In this document: in pieces, positions 1 to 10,042 of the stretch
Position numbering within the stretch: the stretch's first letter is position 1
Layout of the letters: each line of letters opens with the position of its first letter
DNA from: Allosphingosinicella indica
GTDB lineage: Bacteria > Pseudomonadota > Alphaproteobacteria > Sphingomonadales > Sphingomonadaceae
NCBI RefSeq assembly: GCF_900177405.1
Contig: NZ_LT840185.1
Span: forward strand, 797,501 to 861,500
DNA: 64,000 nucleotides
Reading direction: 5' to 3'
Made by a program: the position numbers and the translations under genes
Notes under the pieces: model-generated
The model's database searches: none
Told to the model about the DNA's origin: nothing
What the model saw: the letters and a program-made list of their open reading frames with translations, nothing else

Positions 1-516
1 GTCGCGCCGCTGCTCGTCTGGATCGCGCTCAGCGAATTCGCCTTCACCGCGCTGCCGCTCCACATGGAGATCCCGGTGCTGATGGGGCGAATGAAGAAGC
101 TCCTCGGTCTCAACATCCTCGACACCGTCGCCTCGCTGAGCCTGCTCTTGGTCGGCGCCTGGTTCAGCCTCGAAGGCGCGGCGCTCTCCCGCATCGCCTA
201 CGGCGCTGCCTGGTTCGTCATCTATGCCGGCTTCATGCGCCGCCTGATCGGTTTCGGCTGGGGCGGCATGGTCGCGATCTACTGGAAAAGCGCGCTGCTG
301 AGCCTCGCCACCGCGGGGCCGCTGCTCGCCGTCTACGCCTTCGGGCCGCCGCCCGCGGAGGTCGGCTTCCTGACCTTGGCGGCCAGCGGCGCTGCGGGTT
401 GCCTCGCCTGGCTTGCCGGCCTCTTCATCATCCGCCACCCGGTGCGGCACGAAGTCATTGCAATGATCGCCATGCTCGGCGGCGCGGCACGCATCCCGGC
501 GCGGCGCGGCGCCTAA
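1..516 (+). CDS. Polysaccharide/lipopolysaccharide flippase-like membrane protein, C-terminal part
   Basis: The reading frame is open from the first base of the window, so the gene starts upstream and only about 171 C-terminal residues are visible. They form several hydrophobic segments separated by short basic loops (RMKK, MRRL), ending in a basic tail, as in the last membrane helices of Wzx/MATE-type oligosaccharide flippases that move lipid-linked glycans across the inner membrane. The first in-frame ATG at 64 is internal, because similar hydrophobic sequence runs straight through it from base 1. The stop overlaps by 4 bases the stop of the convergent CBS gene. Family assignment rests on the hydrophobic pattern and general resemblance only; another polytopic membrane family is possible. 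Confidence 0.55.
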   Translation, partial: VAPLLVWIALSEFAFTALPLHMEIPVLMGRMKKLLGLNILDTVASLSLLLVGAWFSLEGAALSRIAYGAAWFVIYAGFMRRLIGFGWGGMVAIYWKSALLSLATAGPLLAVYAFGPPPAEVGFLTLAASGAAGCLAWLAGLFIIRHPVRHEVIAMIAMLGGAARIPARRGA

Positions 517-944
517 GCGCTCTGGATATATTCGCGCATCGCTTCGGCTTCTTCCTCGATTCGGTCGATCCGATACTTCACCAGATCCCCGATCGAGACG
601 ATGCCGACCAGTCGATCGCCTTCGACCACCGGAAGGTGGCGGATGCGCCGCTTGGTCATCTGCGACAGCGCCGACAGGACGCCGACGTCCGATGTGACGG
701 TGATCGCCGGGGCGGTCATCACCTTCTCCACCGGCCAGTCGAGCGCGGATGCCCCATCGCTCTTCAGGCAATAAATCACGTCGCGCTCGGAAAAGATGCC
801 GGCGACGGCGCCGTCCTTCAGCACAGGCACCGCGCCGATCCGGTGTTCGGCGAGCATCGCCACCGCATCGCGCAGCGGCATGTCCCCCGTCACACTGAAG
901 ATCTCGCCCGTCCGCCCTTTCAGGATCGCGGCTATCGTCATCGC
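513..944 (-). CDS. CBS domain-containing protein
   Basis: A 143-residue protein made almost entirely of two CBS repeats, roughly residues 8-60 and 75-128, with the usual GAVPVLKDG and RHLPVVEGD strand-turn patterns and SERDVI / SIGDLV helices. Tandem CBS pairs (Bateman modules) bind adenine nucleotides and usually act as energy sensors; the target of this stand-alone cytosolic copy cannot be read from sequence. The open frame extends 37 codons further upstream, but the ATG at 944 is preceded by a strong AAGGAGG ribosome-binding site and begins the conserved domain, so it is chosen. It is transcribed convergently with the flippase-like gene and divergently from the small membrane gene that follows. 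Confidence 0.9.
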   Translation of the reverse strand, partial: AMTIAAILKGRTGEIFSVTGDMPLRDAVAMLAEHRIGAVPVLKDGAVAGIFSERDVIYCLKSDGASALDWPVEKVMTAPAITVTSDVGVLSALSQMTKRRIRHLPVVEGDRLVGIVSIGDLVKYRIDRIEEEAEAMREYIQSA

Positions 945-1011
945 TCCGGCCTCCTTGTCGTTTTCGCCGAGTCGGCTTGATGATCCCATGCGCGCCCGCC
1001 ACATGGCAAGC

Positions 1012-1308
1012 ATGCCGCAGCATGACCCGATTCCCCGCCGCGATCTCGAGCGCACCGCGATCGCCTGGACACGCTACAAGCGCCTGATGCGCTGGATGGC
1101 GCTCGCCGCCGCGACTTGCGCCATCCTCGCCCTCGCCTGGCTCAAATCGACGGGGTCGCCGCTGCCCATCCATATGGTGATCGCCACGATCGCCGGGGTT
1201 GGCTTCTCGGTGCTGCTCGGCACAGGGCTGATGGGTCTCGTCTATTTCTCCAACAACAGCGGCCATGACGATGCCGCGACGACACGAAAGAACGAAGATG
1301 ACGTCTGA
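1012..1308 (+). CDS. Small two-helix membrane protein of unknown function
   Basis: About 98 residues. A basic N-terminus (RTAIAWTRYKRLMRW) is followed by a first hydrophobic helix (ALAAATCAILALAWL), a short polar loop and a second helix rich in Gly (IAGVGFSVLLGTGLMGLV), then a short acidic-polar tail with SGHDD. I do not recognise a characterised family; proteins of this form are common in sphingomonads next to yciA. The stop codon overlaps the start of the thioesterase gene, so the two are probably cotranscribed. In-frame ATGs at 988 and 1003 are alternatives and no convincing Shine-Dalgarno separates them. Confidence 0.65.
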   Translation: MPQHDPIPRRDLERTAIAWTRYKRLMRWMALAAATCAILALAWLKSTGSPLPIHMVIATIAGVGFSVLLGTGLMGLVYFSNNSGHDDAATTRKNEDDV

Positions 1309-1699
1309 CCGCGGCGAACCGATCCTGCGCGTGGTGCCGCGCCCCGGCGACATCAACGCCAACGGCCATATCTTCGGCGGCTGGGTGCTGAGCCAGATGG
1401 ACATCGCCTCGGGCATCGTCGCCAGCCGCGAGGCGAACGGAGCAGTCGCAACCGTCGCGATCGACGCGATGGAATTTATCGCGCCGATCCTGCTGCACGA
1501 TCTCATTTCCGTCTATGCCAAGGTCGAGCGGATGGGGCGAACCTCGATCGCGATCCGCATCGAAGTCGTCGCCAGCCGCGACCGCGGCACGCGCGAAGTG
1601 AAGGTGACCGAAGGCGTTTTCACCTTCGTCGCGCTCGACGAGAATCACCGCCCGCGTCCGGTCAAAGCGACCGATCAGGACGTGCCGGGAACCCGATAG
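1298..1699 (+). CDS. yciA: Acyl-CoA thioesterase, YciA type
   Basis: A 133-residue hotdog-fold protein that should hydrolyse acyl-CoA thioesters to free acid and CoA in the cytoplasm. The N-terminal NANGHIFGGWVLSQMD stretch is typical of YciA/BACH thioesterases (hotdog helix entry with the conserved Gly-Gly and Asp), and the length matches the family. The ATG at 1298 lies inside the end of the upstream small membrane gene, overlapping its stop, with a weak GAAAGAACGAAG purine tract before it, suggesting translational coupling. The last 25 bases overlap the 3' end of the convergent DUF4139 gene. Confidence 0.9.
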   Translation: MTSDRGEPILRVVPRPGDINANGHIFGGWVLSQMDIASGIVASREANGAVATVAIDAMEFIAPILLHDLISVYAKVERMGRTSIAIRIEVVASRDRGTREVKVTEGVFTFVALDENHRPRPVKATDQDVPGTR

Positions 1700-3279
1700 C
1701 TCAGGCTTGCGCTGCCGTTCGCGGGGATCGTGACGCTCCACAATCCGCGGCCGTTGCGCCGCGCCAGTCTGGCGCCTGAGATTTCGCCATCGATCTCCGC
1801 CTCGTAGCGAACTGGAGCGGCGGTCGCATTGGTGACCGTCAGCACGCGCCGGTCCTTGGCCGGCGCGGCGATTCGCGCGATCATCTGCGTGGCGGCGCCG
1901 ATCGCGATCTCGACATCCTCGCCCACTGCGCGGTCTTCGACGAACCCTTCGCCCAGCAGGATGCGGCGCCCTTCCGACGTTCCGAACAAGGCCACCCCGC
2001 CCGCCGGGAGCGGCACGCCGAGCCCCTCGGCGCTGCGGTTGCGCGTCGCGAGCACGCGCGTAACTGCGACATCGCCTTCCCCGCTTGCGGCAAAGCGGCT
2101 GCGTTGGAGCTGGCGGACGCGGACCCCCGGCTTCACCAGCATCGCGACCTGCTTCTGCGATTTGGCCGCGACCGTGACGCGCTCGGGGATGCGATAGAGC
2201 TTGAGGTCACCGAGTTCCTCCTGCTGCGCGACCATCACCGCCTCCGCCATGCGCATCATCATCGGTGCGGCGGGTGGAGGCGGGGGCGCGGGCGGCGGAG
2301 CCCCGCCGACACGTGATCCGGTAACGACGATCACGTCCACGCCTAATCCATCGCTCGTCGTGCCTTCCGGCCAGCATTGCAGATGGAGCGGCGGCGCCTG
2401 CGGGCGGATCACATTCGCCATCTGCGCGCGGTTGAGCCGCCCAGCGACGGTCTGCGTCTCGGCGTCTGCAAACGATGTCTCGTCGGCGCTCGCCAGCGTC
2501 ACCCAGGCGAAGAGATCGACGTGATCGCCCGACGGCGCGAGCTCGGCGACATAATTGCCCTGCCAGTCGAACCCGGTCGCGAGATAGGAGAGCGTCACGG
2601 TGGCAGGACCACCCGCTCCGCCCGCCGTCCGCACCGAAAGCGTCGGCTTGGCGGAAAGATCATCCGGAAGTTTGTCGTAGACGATCGTCTCGGCGAGGCC
2701 GGTGCAGCGCAATGACTCGAACCCGGCCGCGGTCTGCAGCACTACCGCGCCGTCCGGGCCGGATCTAACAACTGCCTCCTGTTCGATCACGTCGCCGGTG
2801 GCACGCGATGTGCGGCGCAGATGCACGCGCTCGCCGAGCGAGCGCGCGACAAGGTTGCCCGGAGATAGCAGCATCGCATCTTGGTTCTTCTCGACGACGC
2901 CGTCGGGCAGTCCCGTGACGATCGCGCTCTGCGGGAGGATGCCGCCGGCGACGCCCTCGAAGCGGATCTCGCCACCGCCCGGCGGCACTGCGATCGTGCG
3001 CGACTCGCTGACCAGCGCGAAGCCGTTTAGCCAGTCGCGATCCATTGCCTGTCGCGCCGGCCGATCGGGATCGCGGTAGATGGTCACCGCGACGGAGGAC
3101 GGCGCAGCGGAGGTGACGACGGGCTGAGCGGAGACGGGCTGGATACCTGATACCAACCATATCGCAGCGGCCATCCCCATCACGTCATTCCCGCGAAAGC
3201 GGGAATCCAGCTTCTTGCCAGCACCCATAAAGAAACAAGCGGGATCCCCGCTTTCGCGGGGATGACGAAGGAAGGACAT
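1675..3279 (-). CDS. DUF4139 domain-containing exported protein (second of a tandem pair)
   Basis: A 534-residue protein with a C-terminal DUF4139 region of beta-sandwich character, paralogous to the gene directly upstream: both share the VTIY start of the mature part, the TLSY...GFDWQ/GLGWQ segment and a Pro-rich linker. Its function is unknown; the family is exported or envelope-associated. The chosen ATG at 3279 lies 11 bases after the upstream stop with GAGGCGAAGG before it. The first 33 codons are then supplied by an intergenic inverted repeat (reading HPRESGDP and SRFRGND), and a signal-peptide-like stretch (MAAAIWLVSGIQPVSA) follows. Starting at 3180 or 3174 would exclude the repeat. 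An IVVTGSR motif, usually seen in TonB-receptor N-termini, sits before the Pro-rich linker. Confidence 0.8.
   Translation of the reverse strand: MSFLRHPRESGDPACFFMGAGKKLDSRFRGNDVMGMAAAIWLVSGIQPVSAQPVVTSAAPSSVAVTIYRDPDRPARQAMDRDWLNGFALVSESRTIAVPPGGGEIRFEGVAGGILPQSAIVTGLPDGVVEKNQDAMLLSPGNLVARSLGERVHLRRTSRATGDVIEQEAVVRSGPDGAVVLQTAAGFESLRCTGLAETIVYDKLPDDLSAKPTLSVRTAGGAGGPATVTLSYLATGFDWQGNYVAELAPSGDHVDLFAWVTLASADETSFADAETQTVAGRLNRAQMANVIRPQAPPLHLQCWPEGTTSDGLGVDVIVVTGSRVGGAPPPAPPPPPAAPMMMRMAEAVMVAQQEELGDLKLYRIPERVTVAAKSQKQVAMLVKPGVRVRQLQRSRFAASGEGDVAVTRVLATRNRSAEGLGVPLPAGGVALFGTSEGRRILLGEGFVEDRAVGEDVEIAIGAATQMIARIAAPAKDRRVLTVTNATAAPVRYEAEIDGEISGARLARRNGRGLWSVTIPANGSASLSYRVPGTS
3184..3266. repeat. 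Dispersed inverted repeat (RESGDP/SRFRGND type), full two-arm copy
   Basis: Two palindromic arms, GTCATTCCCGCGAAAGCGGG on the left and its inverted counterpart ending GCGGGGATGAC on the right, flank about 35 bases of unrelated sequence. The same arms recur around 7693, 39120, 56209 and 59847 in this window, so this is a dispersed REP/BIME-like element. Here it lies within the predicted 5' end of a DUF4139 gene. Confidence 0.9.
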
Positions 3280-3290
3280 GAGCCTTCGCC

Positions 3291-4718
3291 TCAATAGCGC
3301 GTATCGAAAGTGGCGGTGACGGTGGCGGTTCCGTTGGCAGGAACCGCGACGCGCCATAGCGCCTCGCTGGAGGAAAGCCGCTCGCTCTTCTGGCTTTCGG
3401 CGGTAATCCGCGTGTCGTCCCACCAGGCGTCGAGTCCGCCCTGTTTGAGATCGACGGTCACCGCCTCCGGCCGCGCATTCGTCAGCGTGTAGCGCATGGT
3501 CGTGCGCCATCGGCTGTCGCCGAGCCGCTCGCGCGCTTCCACCGTCGGCTGCACCTTCACGTCGAACGCGTCGCCGGTCTTGAGCGACAGATCCGACCCC
3601 ATCGGCGTGTGCCCGATCGCGCTTTCGCCGATGAACTGCGCGGCGCCGCGCGCGTCCTTCATGTAGACGCGCACCGTGCCGGCGGGGAGCGCATCGCCAA
3701 GCCCCTGATCGCGCGAGGTCGAGAAGCGGATCACCGAAGCGGCGCTCTGCGGCTCCTCGCTGCTGCCGAGCCAGGAATTGCGATATTCATAGCCCGCGCT
3801 CCCAGGCGCGCCGCTGACATCGAGGAAGCTCACCTGCTTCTGCTGCGCATTGGCGATCGTGGTGCGCGCCTCCAGCGGATAGAGATAGAAATCGCCGAGC
3901 CGCTCGCGGTCCGCACTCTCGGTACCTGGCCGGACGACCCGGTCAGGGGGTGGCGGCGGCGGGGGGGGCGGATAGCGGCGATTGCCGGCATAGGGATTGC
4001 CGCCCTGCTGCTGCACCGATCCGGCGACCAGCAAGGTCTCGGCATTGTCGAAGGTCGTACCCGTGTTGTTGGTAAGCGTGATCCAGCCCTGCACGTCGAT
4101 CCGCCCCGCGGCGCGATCGAACAGCGTGACGTAATCCGCCTGCCAGCCGAGACCCGGCGTCAGGTAGCTCAAAGTGAGCGGCCGGCTGCCGCCGCGGCTC
4201 GCCTCCACCGTCACCGACAGCGTCGGCCGGGCGCGCAGGTTCGGCGGCACCTTGTCGAAGATCACGCGGACCGGAAGCCCGTCATCGCGCAGCACCTCGA
4301 TCCGGTTGCCGATCTGGAGCACCACGCCGTTGTTGACCGCCAGCACCCGCGCCCGCTCGCGCTGCTCGCCGCCGGTCGCGGGATTGGTGCGCACAAGCGT
4401 CACCTCCTCGCCCACCGCCTTCTGCATCAGCGCGGAGGGCGACAGCAGGTCATAGTCGAAATTCTGCTCGACGATCCCGAAGCCGTCGCCCGACAGGGTG
4501 ACGGTCTCGGCGCGGATCTGCGCCGACACGTCGGGAAACTCCTGGCGCGAGCGGCCACCCGGCAGATCGACCCGCCGCACGTCCTGCACCAATGCCAGAT
4601 TGTCGTTGTAGATGGTGACCGAGACATCGCCCTGTGCCGAGCGGCCCGGTGCGGGCAGCACGCCTTGCGCAAACCCAGGCGCAGCGAGCGCCCCCGCGAG
4701 CAACAACAAACCCCGCAT
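3291..4718 (-). CDS. DUF4139 domain-containing exported protein (first of a tandem pair)
   Basis: A 475-residue protein. Residues 1-18 (MRGLLLLAGALAAPGFA) are a clear Sec signal peptide; an N-terminal beta-rich part (VSVTIYNDNLALV) leads into a DUF4139 region from about residue 185, interrupted by a run of nine prolines encoded across a G8 homopolymer at 3961-3968. The role is unknown, presumably periplasmic or outer-membrane associated. The frame extends 16 codons upstream, but ATG 4718 has GAGGGG at proper spacing and starts the signal peptide; ATG 4724 would be too close to it. The paralogue follows 11 bases downstream. The homopolymer is a possible slippage site. Confidence 0.85.
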   Translation of the reverse strand: MRGLLLLAGALAAPGFAQGVLPAPGRSAQGDVSVTIYNDNLALVQDVRRVDLPGGRSRQEFPDVSAQIRAETVTLSGDGFGIVEQNFDYDLLSPSALMQKAVGEEVTLVRTNPATGGEQRERARVLAVNNGVVLQIGNRIEVLRDDGLPVRVIFDKVPPNLRARPTLSVTVEASRGGSRPLTLSYLTPGLGWQADYVTLFDRAAGRIDVQGWITLTNNTGTTFDNAETLLVAGSVQQQGGNPYAGNRRYPPPPPPPPPDRVVRPGTESADRERLGDFYLYPLEARTTIANAQQKQVSFLDVSGAPGSAGYEYRNSWLGSSEEPQSAASVIRFSTSRDQGLGDALPAGTVRVYMKDARGAAQFIGESAIGHTPMGSDLSLKTGDAFDVKVQPTVEARERLGDSRWRTTMRYTLTNARPEAVTVDLKQGGLDAWWDDTRITAESQKSERLSSSEALWRVAVPANGTATVTATFDTRY

Positions 4719-4785
4719 CGACATTCCCCTCGGATCAGCCGTCGAACAGGTGATCGGAAGCGACAAGCCCTGTCAACGCAAAGAA

Positions 4786-4820
4786 AAAGGCGGCCGCTTC
4801 CGGGTGGAAGGGCCGCCTTT
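4786..4820 (-). terminator. Rho-independent terminator after the DUF4167 gene
   Basis: Perfect 10-bp inverted repeat AAAGGCGGCC / GGCCGCCTTT with a 15-base loop. Read on the minus strand it is followed by TTCTTT, giving a GC stem and U-rich tail about 35 bases past the stop of the DUF4167 gene. Confidence 0.8.
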
Positions 4821-4854
4821 CTCGAACGGGTGATCCGGTCAGCCAGACGCGCGA

Positions 4855-5532
4855 TCAGGCCGCGGGGGCGATGTCGCCATCTTCGGCCGGTCGGGGACGG
4901 CGGGTGCGGCGGCGCGGCGCCTCGTCGCCACCTTCCGACGCGATCGCGGGCGGCAGGCTGTCGAGCGCGATCCGCTCTTCGCCATTGCTCTCGTCCTCGC
5001 GCGGGCGGCGGGCGCGGGCACGACGCGGGCGCGCCTCACCGTTGCGCTCTTCGCCCTCGTCGCCGGCCTCGCGCTCGAACCGCTCTTCGCGGCGCGGACG
5101 TTGGGGCTGGTCGTCCTCGGCGGCGCGCTCTTCGTAGCGGCGCTCATCACGGCGGGGGCGCCGGTCCTGACGGTCCTGGCGATCCTGACGGTCGGCGCGC
5201 TCAGGCCGCTCCTGACGCTCATCGGCGGCTTCGTAATCGTCGCCGTCGTCGTCATCGGAGCCGTCGTCGCGTTGGCGGCGCTGCTCCTCGTAACGAGCGC
5301 GGCTTTCGCTCAGCACGCGATGATAATGGTCTGCGAACTGCAGGAAATATTCGGTCTGGACACGATCGCCGGCAAGCTGCGCATCGCGCGCCATCGCTTT
5401 GTATTTCTCGTGAAGCTGCGCCGCATTGCCGCGCGAGCGATTGTCCTGGCGATTGCCCTGGCTCGGCATCGCGTTCGGCGAACGCGGTCCGCCGCGGCCG
5501 CGCCTGCGGCCGGTTTGACGATTGTTGATCAA
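4855..5532 (-). CDS. DUF4167 domain-containing protein, TTG start
   Basis: A 225-residue, highly charged protein. The N-terminal ~80 residues (INNRQTGRRRGRGG, then AMARDAQLAGDRVQTEYFLQ) are the conserved DUF4167 domain of alphaproteobacteria; the rest is a low-complexity Arg/Asp/Glu-rich tail with QDRQDRQDRR repeats and a basic RRRTRRPRP end. RNA binding is plausible from the composition but is inference. The family begins at this INNRQ stretch, and a TTG at 5532 has GAGGA five bases upstream; the longer open frame to 5658 lacks family-like sequence, so TTG is chosen. A strong terminator follows. Confidence 0.85.
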   Translation of the reverse strand: MINNRQTGRRRGRGGPRSPNAMPSQGNRQDNRSRGNAAQLHEKYKAMARDAQLAGDRVQTEYFLQFADHYHRVLSESRARYEEQRRQRDDGSDDDDGDDYEAADERQERPERADRQDRQDRQDRRPRRDERRYEERAAEDDQPQRPRREERFEREAGDEGEERNGEARPRRARARRPREDESNGEERIALDSLPPAIASEGGDEAPRRRTRRPRPAEDGDIAPAA

Positions 5533-5788
5533 GTCGGTCCTCGTCTGGTGGTCGTTACTGCCACTCCACTGGCCGGAAACATCGGCCTTTGGCCCTGCCG
5601 CTCTGTCCTTGGCACAGCGCGATGCGAGCCTGCGCGAACGCAGTTCCCGCCTCCTCACGCCATTCGCCTGGTGCGATGCAGCAATCGGGGGTCGGCGACA
5701 GGAGGCTTCAAGCAGGTTTTGCTGTGAATGGCCCCGGTCCCTGGAACGTTATGTAACTACCCCACCAACAAAAACCAAGCAGAAAAGA

Positions 5789-6606
5789 TCAGTGCGCCAG
5801 GACGAGGCAGCGCGGCCGTGACGTAAGGTCGTTGCGCACCGATACGTCGAGTCCGGCGGCACGGAACAGCGCGCCTGCAGCATCGGCCTGGTCGATGCCG
5901 ATTTCGACGCAGGCTATCCCGCCGGGCGCTATAAGCCGAGGCATCTGCGGCGCGAGGCGGCGATAATCGTCGAGCCCGTCCGGTCCGGCGAACAGCGCGC
6001 CCGCCGGTTCCCATTCCGCGACGTCCGCGGGCAGCGCCGCGTCACTCTCCACGTAAGGCGGGTTGCACAGGACGAGGTCGAAGGCTTCATCGATCCCCTC
6101 CCCCCAATCGCCGATACGGAATTGCGCTCGATCCGCGAGGCCGAGAAGATCGGCATTGGCTGTCGCCTGCATGAGCGCGTCGGCGGAACGGTCGATGCCT
6201 AGCCCGGTCGCGCCCGGCCATTCGGCAAGCGCGGCGAGCAGCAGGCTCCCCGGCCCGGTGCCGAGATCGAGAATGCGGCGCGGCCCGACCTTGCCGAAAT
6301 GCGCCACCGCAGCGTAGATCAAAGTCTCGCTGTCCGGCCGCGGGATCAGCGCGCCGGGCGCGACCGCGATGTCGATGCTCCAGAAGCCCTTGCGGCCGGT
6401 GATGTAGGCGATCGGCTCGTGCGCCATCCGACGATCGACCAGCGCAGCGAAGGCGGGCGGCACCGGCGCGTCCAGCGGCCCGATCAGCATCGCCTCGCGC
6501 TCGACGCCAAGCGCATGCGCCATCAGCACCTCCGCATCGAGGCGCGGCGTATCGCTGACCGCCGCAAGCCGCTTAGTGGCGGCGGCTAAAGCGTCCGCTC
6601 GGGATA

Positions 6607-6610
<4 letters not shown>
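5789..6610 (-). CDS. prmC: Peptide chain release factor N5-glutamine methyltransferase
   Basis: A 273-residue enzyme that methylates the Gln of the GGQ motif in release factors using S-adenosylmethionine. Visible motifs are RPDSETLI, the SAM-binding motif [15 protein letters not shown], and the diagnostic NPPY tetrapeptide (in LCNPPYVES) that holds the target glutamine. Length and order match PrmC/HemK. Its ATG overlaps the stop of prfA by 4 bases (ATGA), so substrate and modifying enzyme are made from one message. Confidence 0.96.
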
Positions 6611-7680
<1,070 letters not shown>

Positions 7681-7692
7681 GCCACCCCCCTT

Positions 7693-7768
7693 GTCATTCC
7701 CGCGAAAGCGGGAACCCAGCGGGCGGATCGTGAAGCGAAAGGTGGATCCCCGCTTGCGCGGGGATGAC
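7693..7768. repeat. Dispersed inverted repeat between hisS and prfA
   Basis: Two palindromic arms of the same family as at 3184: left arm GTCATTCCCGCGAAAGCGGG, right arm ending CGCGGGGATGAC. It fills nearly the whole space between hisS and prfA. Confidence 0.9.
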
Positions 7769-7777
7769 AGTGAGAGG

Positions 7778-9022
7778 TCACTTGTCCTTTAGCTCCCCGG
7801 CCAAAGCCGTGATCGCTACGGCACGCTGAGCGCCACTCTTCAAATCCTTCACCGACGCCTCGCCCCGCGCCAATTCATCATCGCCGAGGATGATCGCGTA
7901 GCGTGCGCGCATGTCATTTGCCTTCTGCATCCGGCGCTTCATGTTGCCCCGCCACGCCATGTCGGCGGTAACGCCGCCGCGACGCAGCTCGGCAAGGATG
8001 CGTCCCCCTGCCGCTTCCGCTGCTTCGCCGAGCGGAATGATGGCAACGTCGATCCGGTCGCCTTCCGGCGCATCGATCATCATCGCCAGCCGCTCGATCC
8101 CCGCTGCCCAGCCGACCGCAGGCGTGTGCGGACCGCCGAGCGCCTCGATCAACCCGTCGTAGCGCCCGCCCGCCAGCACCGTGCCCTGCGCGCCGAGCCG
8201 GTCGGTGACAAACTCGAACGCAGTGTGGCGATAATAATCGAGCCCACGCACCAGCCGGCCGTTGCGCGTCCATTTGACACCGGCAGCGTCGAGCCCGGCG
8301 GTGACCGCGGCGAAGAAGTCGCTTGCCTCGCCGGTCAGGAAATCATCGATCGCGGGGGCGGCATCGGCGATCGGCCGGTCGCGCGGATCCTTGCTGTCGA
8401 GGATGCGGAGCGGATTCTTGTCGAGCCGCGCCAGGCTGTCTTCGGAAAGATCGCCGCGATGGCCTTGGAAATGATCGACCAGCGCACGCCGCCACGCCTC
8501 GCGCGTCTCCGCATCGCCCAAAGTGTTGAGCTGGAGCGTGATGCCGTCGGCGATGCCGAGTTCGCGGAGAAGCTGGTCGGCGAAGGCGAGTAGCTCGACA
8601 TCGGCCTGCGGCGCGTCGGTGCCGATGATCTCGGCATCGAGCTGGTGGAACTGGCGGTAGCGCCCCTTCTGCGGCCGCTCATAACGGAATACCGGGCCGT
8701 GGGTCGCGAGTTTGAGCGGCGCGTGTTGCTGCCAGCCTTCCGAAAGATAAGCGCGGCAGATGCCGGCGGTGAACTCGGGGCGCAGCGTAATGGAATCGCC
8801 GCCCTTGTCGTCAAACGTGTACATCTCCTTCGAGACCACATCCGTCGTCTCGCCGATCGAGCGCGCGAACACGTCCGTGGCCTCGAACACCGGCACCTCG
8901 ACGCGGCGGAAGCCGTAGAGCCGCCGCACGCGATCGAACGCGGCGGTCACGGCATGGAAGCGATCCGCCTCCTCGCCGAAAATATCCTGCGTTCCCCGTA
9001 TCCGCTGCGGCTTCTTGCTCAT
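7778..9022 (-). CDS. hisS: Histidine--tRNA ligase
   Basis: A 414-residue class II aminoacyl-tRNA synthetase that charges tRNA-His. Visible are the N-terminal [10 protein letters not shown], class II motif 2 ([16 protein letters not shown]) and the HisRS signature [12 protein letters not shown], then a C-terminal anticodon-binding domain ([12 protein letters not shown]...). The frame is open 41 codons further upstream, but homology begins at [10 protein letters not shown], so ATG 9022 is used. It sits mid-way in a minus-strand run from the MaoC gene to prmC. Confidence 0.96.
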   Translation of the reverse strand: MSKKPQRIRGTQDIFGEEADRFHAVTAAFDRVRRLYGFRRVEVPVFEATDVFARSIGETTDVVSKEMYTFDDKGGDSITLRPEFTAGICRAYLSEGWQQHAPLKLATHGPVFRYERPQKGRYRQFHQLDAEIIGTDAPQADVELLAFADQLLRELGIADGITLQLNTLGDAETREAWRRALVDHFQGHRGDLSEDSLARLDKNPLRILDSKDPRDRPIADAAPAIDDFLTGEASDFFAAVTAGLDAAGVKWTRNGRLVRGLDYYRHTAFEFVTDRLGAQGTVLAGGRYDGLIEALGGPHTPAVGWAAGIERLAMMIDAPEGDRIDVAIIPLGEAAEAAGGRILAELRRGGVTADMAWRGNMKRRMQKANDMRARYAIILGDDELARGEASVKDLKSGAQRAVAITALAGELKDK

Positions 9023-9086
9023 GCGCTGCGCCTTAGCCACACCGCCATGCGCGCGAAAGGCGGAAATCCATCCGCGGTTTTGGGCG

Positions 9087-10013
9087 TCAGCAGTCGCCCA
9101 TCGCCTTGAGGCTGCGTTCGAGCAGGGGACGGACGGTGGCAGCATCCATCACCGCAAGTTGCTTGAGATCGCGTGTGCGGCCCAGGTCCTGGGCGACCAG
9201 CAGACCGACATAATAGCCGAACCGTGGCGGCAGCCGATCGTCCAGCCGGCCGCTGCTGAAGAGCGCGCGATAATCCTTGGGGTCGGTGGAATCGAGCCGG
9301 GTCAGGACCGCGCACACTGCGTGCGTGCGGTTCGCGTCCACCGCTGCGCGGATCGGCTCAGGCTGGGTCAGCAGCAGCGCGGCATCGTCCGCACCCGGAT
9401 TGAGCGTCTTCGCGACATGCACCGCGAGTCCCTCCGCCCAGAGCGCGCACCACATCTGATCACATTCCGGGAACGTGCGCGTGTGCAGCAGGTGGAAAAG
9501 CTCATGATGAAAAAAGGGCTGGATGCTGTCGTCGCCGTGCAGCTTGGCGAGCATGTCCGCGCCGAACAGCAGCCGCACACCCTCCGGAAGGTTGCGGGTG
9601 CCACCGTCGAATTCGCCCAGGCTGTTGACCAGATAGACCGGCGGATAGCCGCGCATCGGCCCGAACTCGGCCTCGAAACTGGCCAGCGCCGGCGCGATCG
9701 ACGACGCGAATTGCGCACTGACTTTCGCGATCGCGTCGCGGTTTTCGGGATAAGCTTTCAGCGCCTTCAGCAGATGCTTGTCGTATAACGCCTCATCGAC
9801 CTTAATCCGGCGATGATCGTAGAAGCCCGGCAGCTTCGCCGCGAACGCCTGCTTGAACGCGGTGACGCGCGCGGCGTCGTCAAGCGCCTGCGTCGCGTCC
9901 CAAGTCTTCGCGAAATCGTCGGTGAGATCGACAAAGGCGAGATCGCTGGCAACCGGTGCCGCCGCGCTCAAGGTCAGGCTCAGGCCCAAGGCCAGCAGGG
10001 TGCGGCGGATCAT
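9087..10013 (-). CDS. Exported HExxH metalloprotease-like protein
   Basis: A 308-residue protein with an N-terminal signal peptide ([20 protein letters not shown]). Mid-protein it has HHELFHLLH, a HExxH zinc-binding motif, followed about 30 residues later by [11 protein letters not shown], whose Glu could be the third ligand as in gluzincins of the DUF2268 type. This suggests a periplasmic zinc peptidase, but no substrate is known. It lies 29 bases downstream of the thiolase and 64 bases upstream of hisS on the same strand, so it may be cotranscribed with housekeeping genes by position only. Confidence 0.75.
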   Translation of the reverse strand: MIRRTLLALGLSLTLSAAAPVASDLAFVDLTDDFAKTWDATQALDDAARVTAFKQAFAAKLPGFYDHRRIKVDEALYDKHLLKALKAYPENRDAIAKVSAQFASSIAPALASFEAEFGPMRGYPPVYLVNSLGEFDGGTRNLPEGVRLLFGADMLAKLHGDDSIQPFFHHELFHLLHTRTFPECDQMWCALWAEGLAVHVAKTLNPGADDAALLLTQPEPIRAAVDANRTHAVCAVLTRLDSTDPKDYRALFSSGRLDDRLPPRFGYYVGLLVAQDLGRTRDLKQLAVMDAATVRPLLERSLKAMGDC

Positions 10014-10042
10014 CGCCGCACCCTAACAGATAATTTTGGTGC

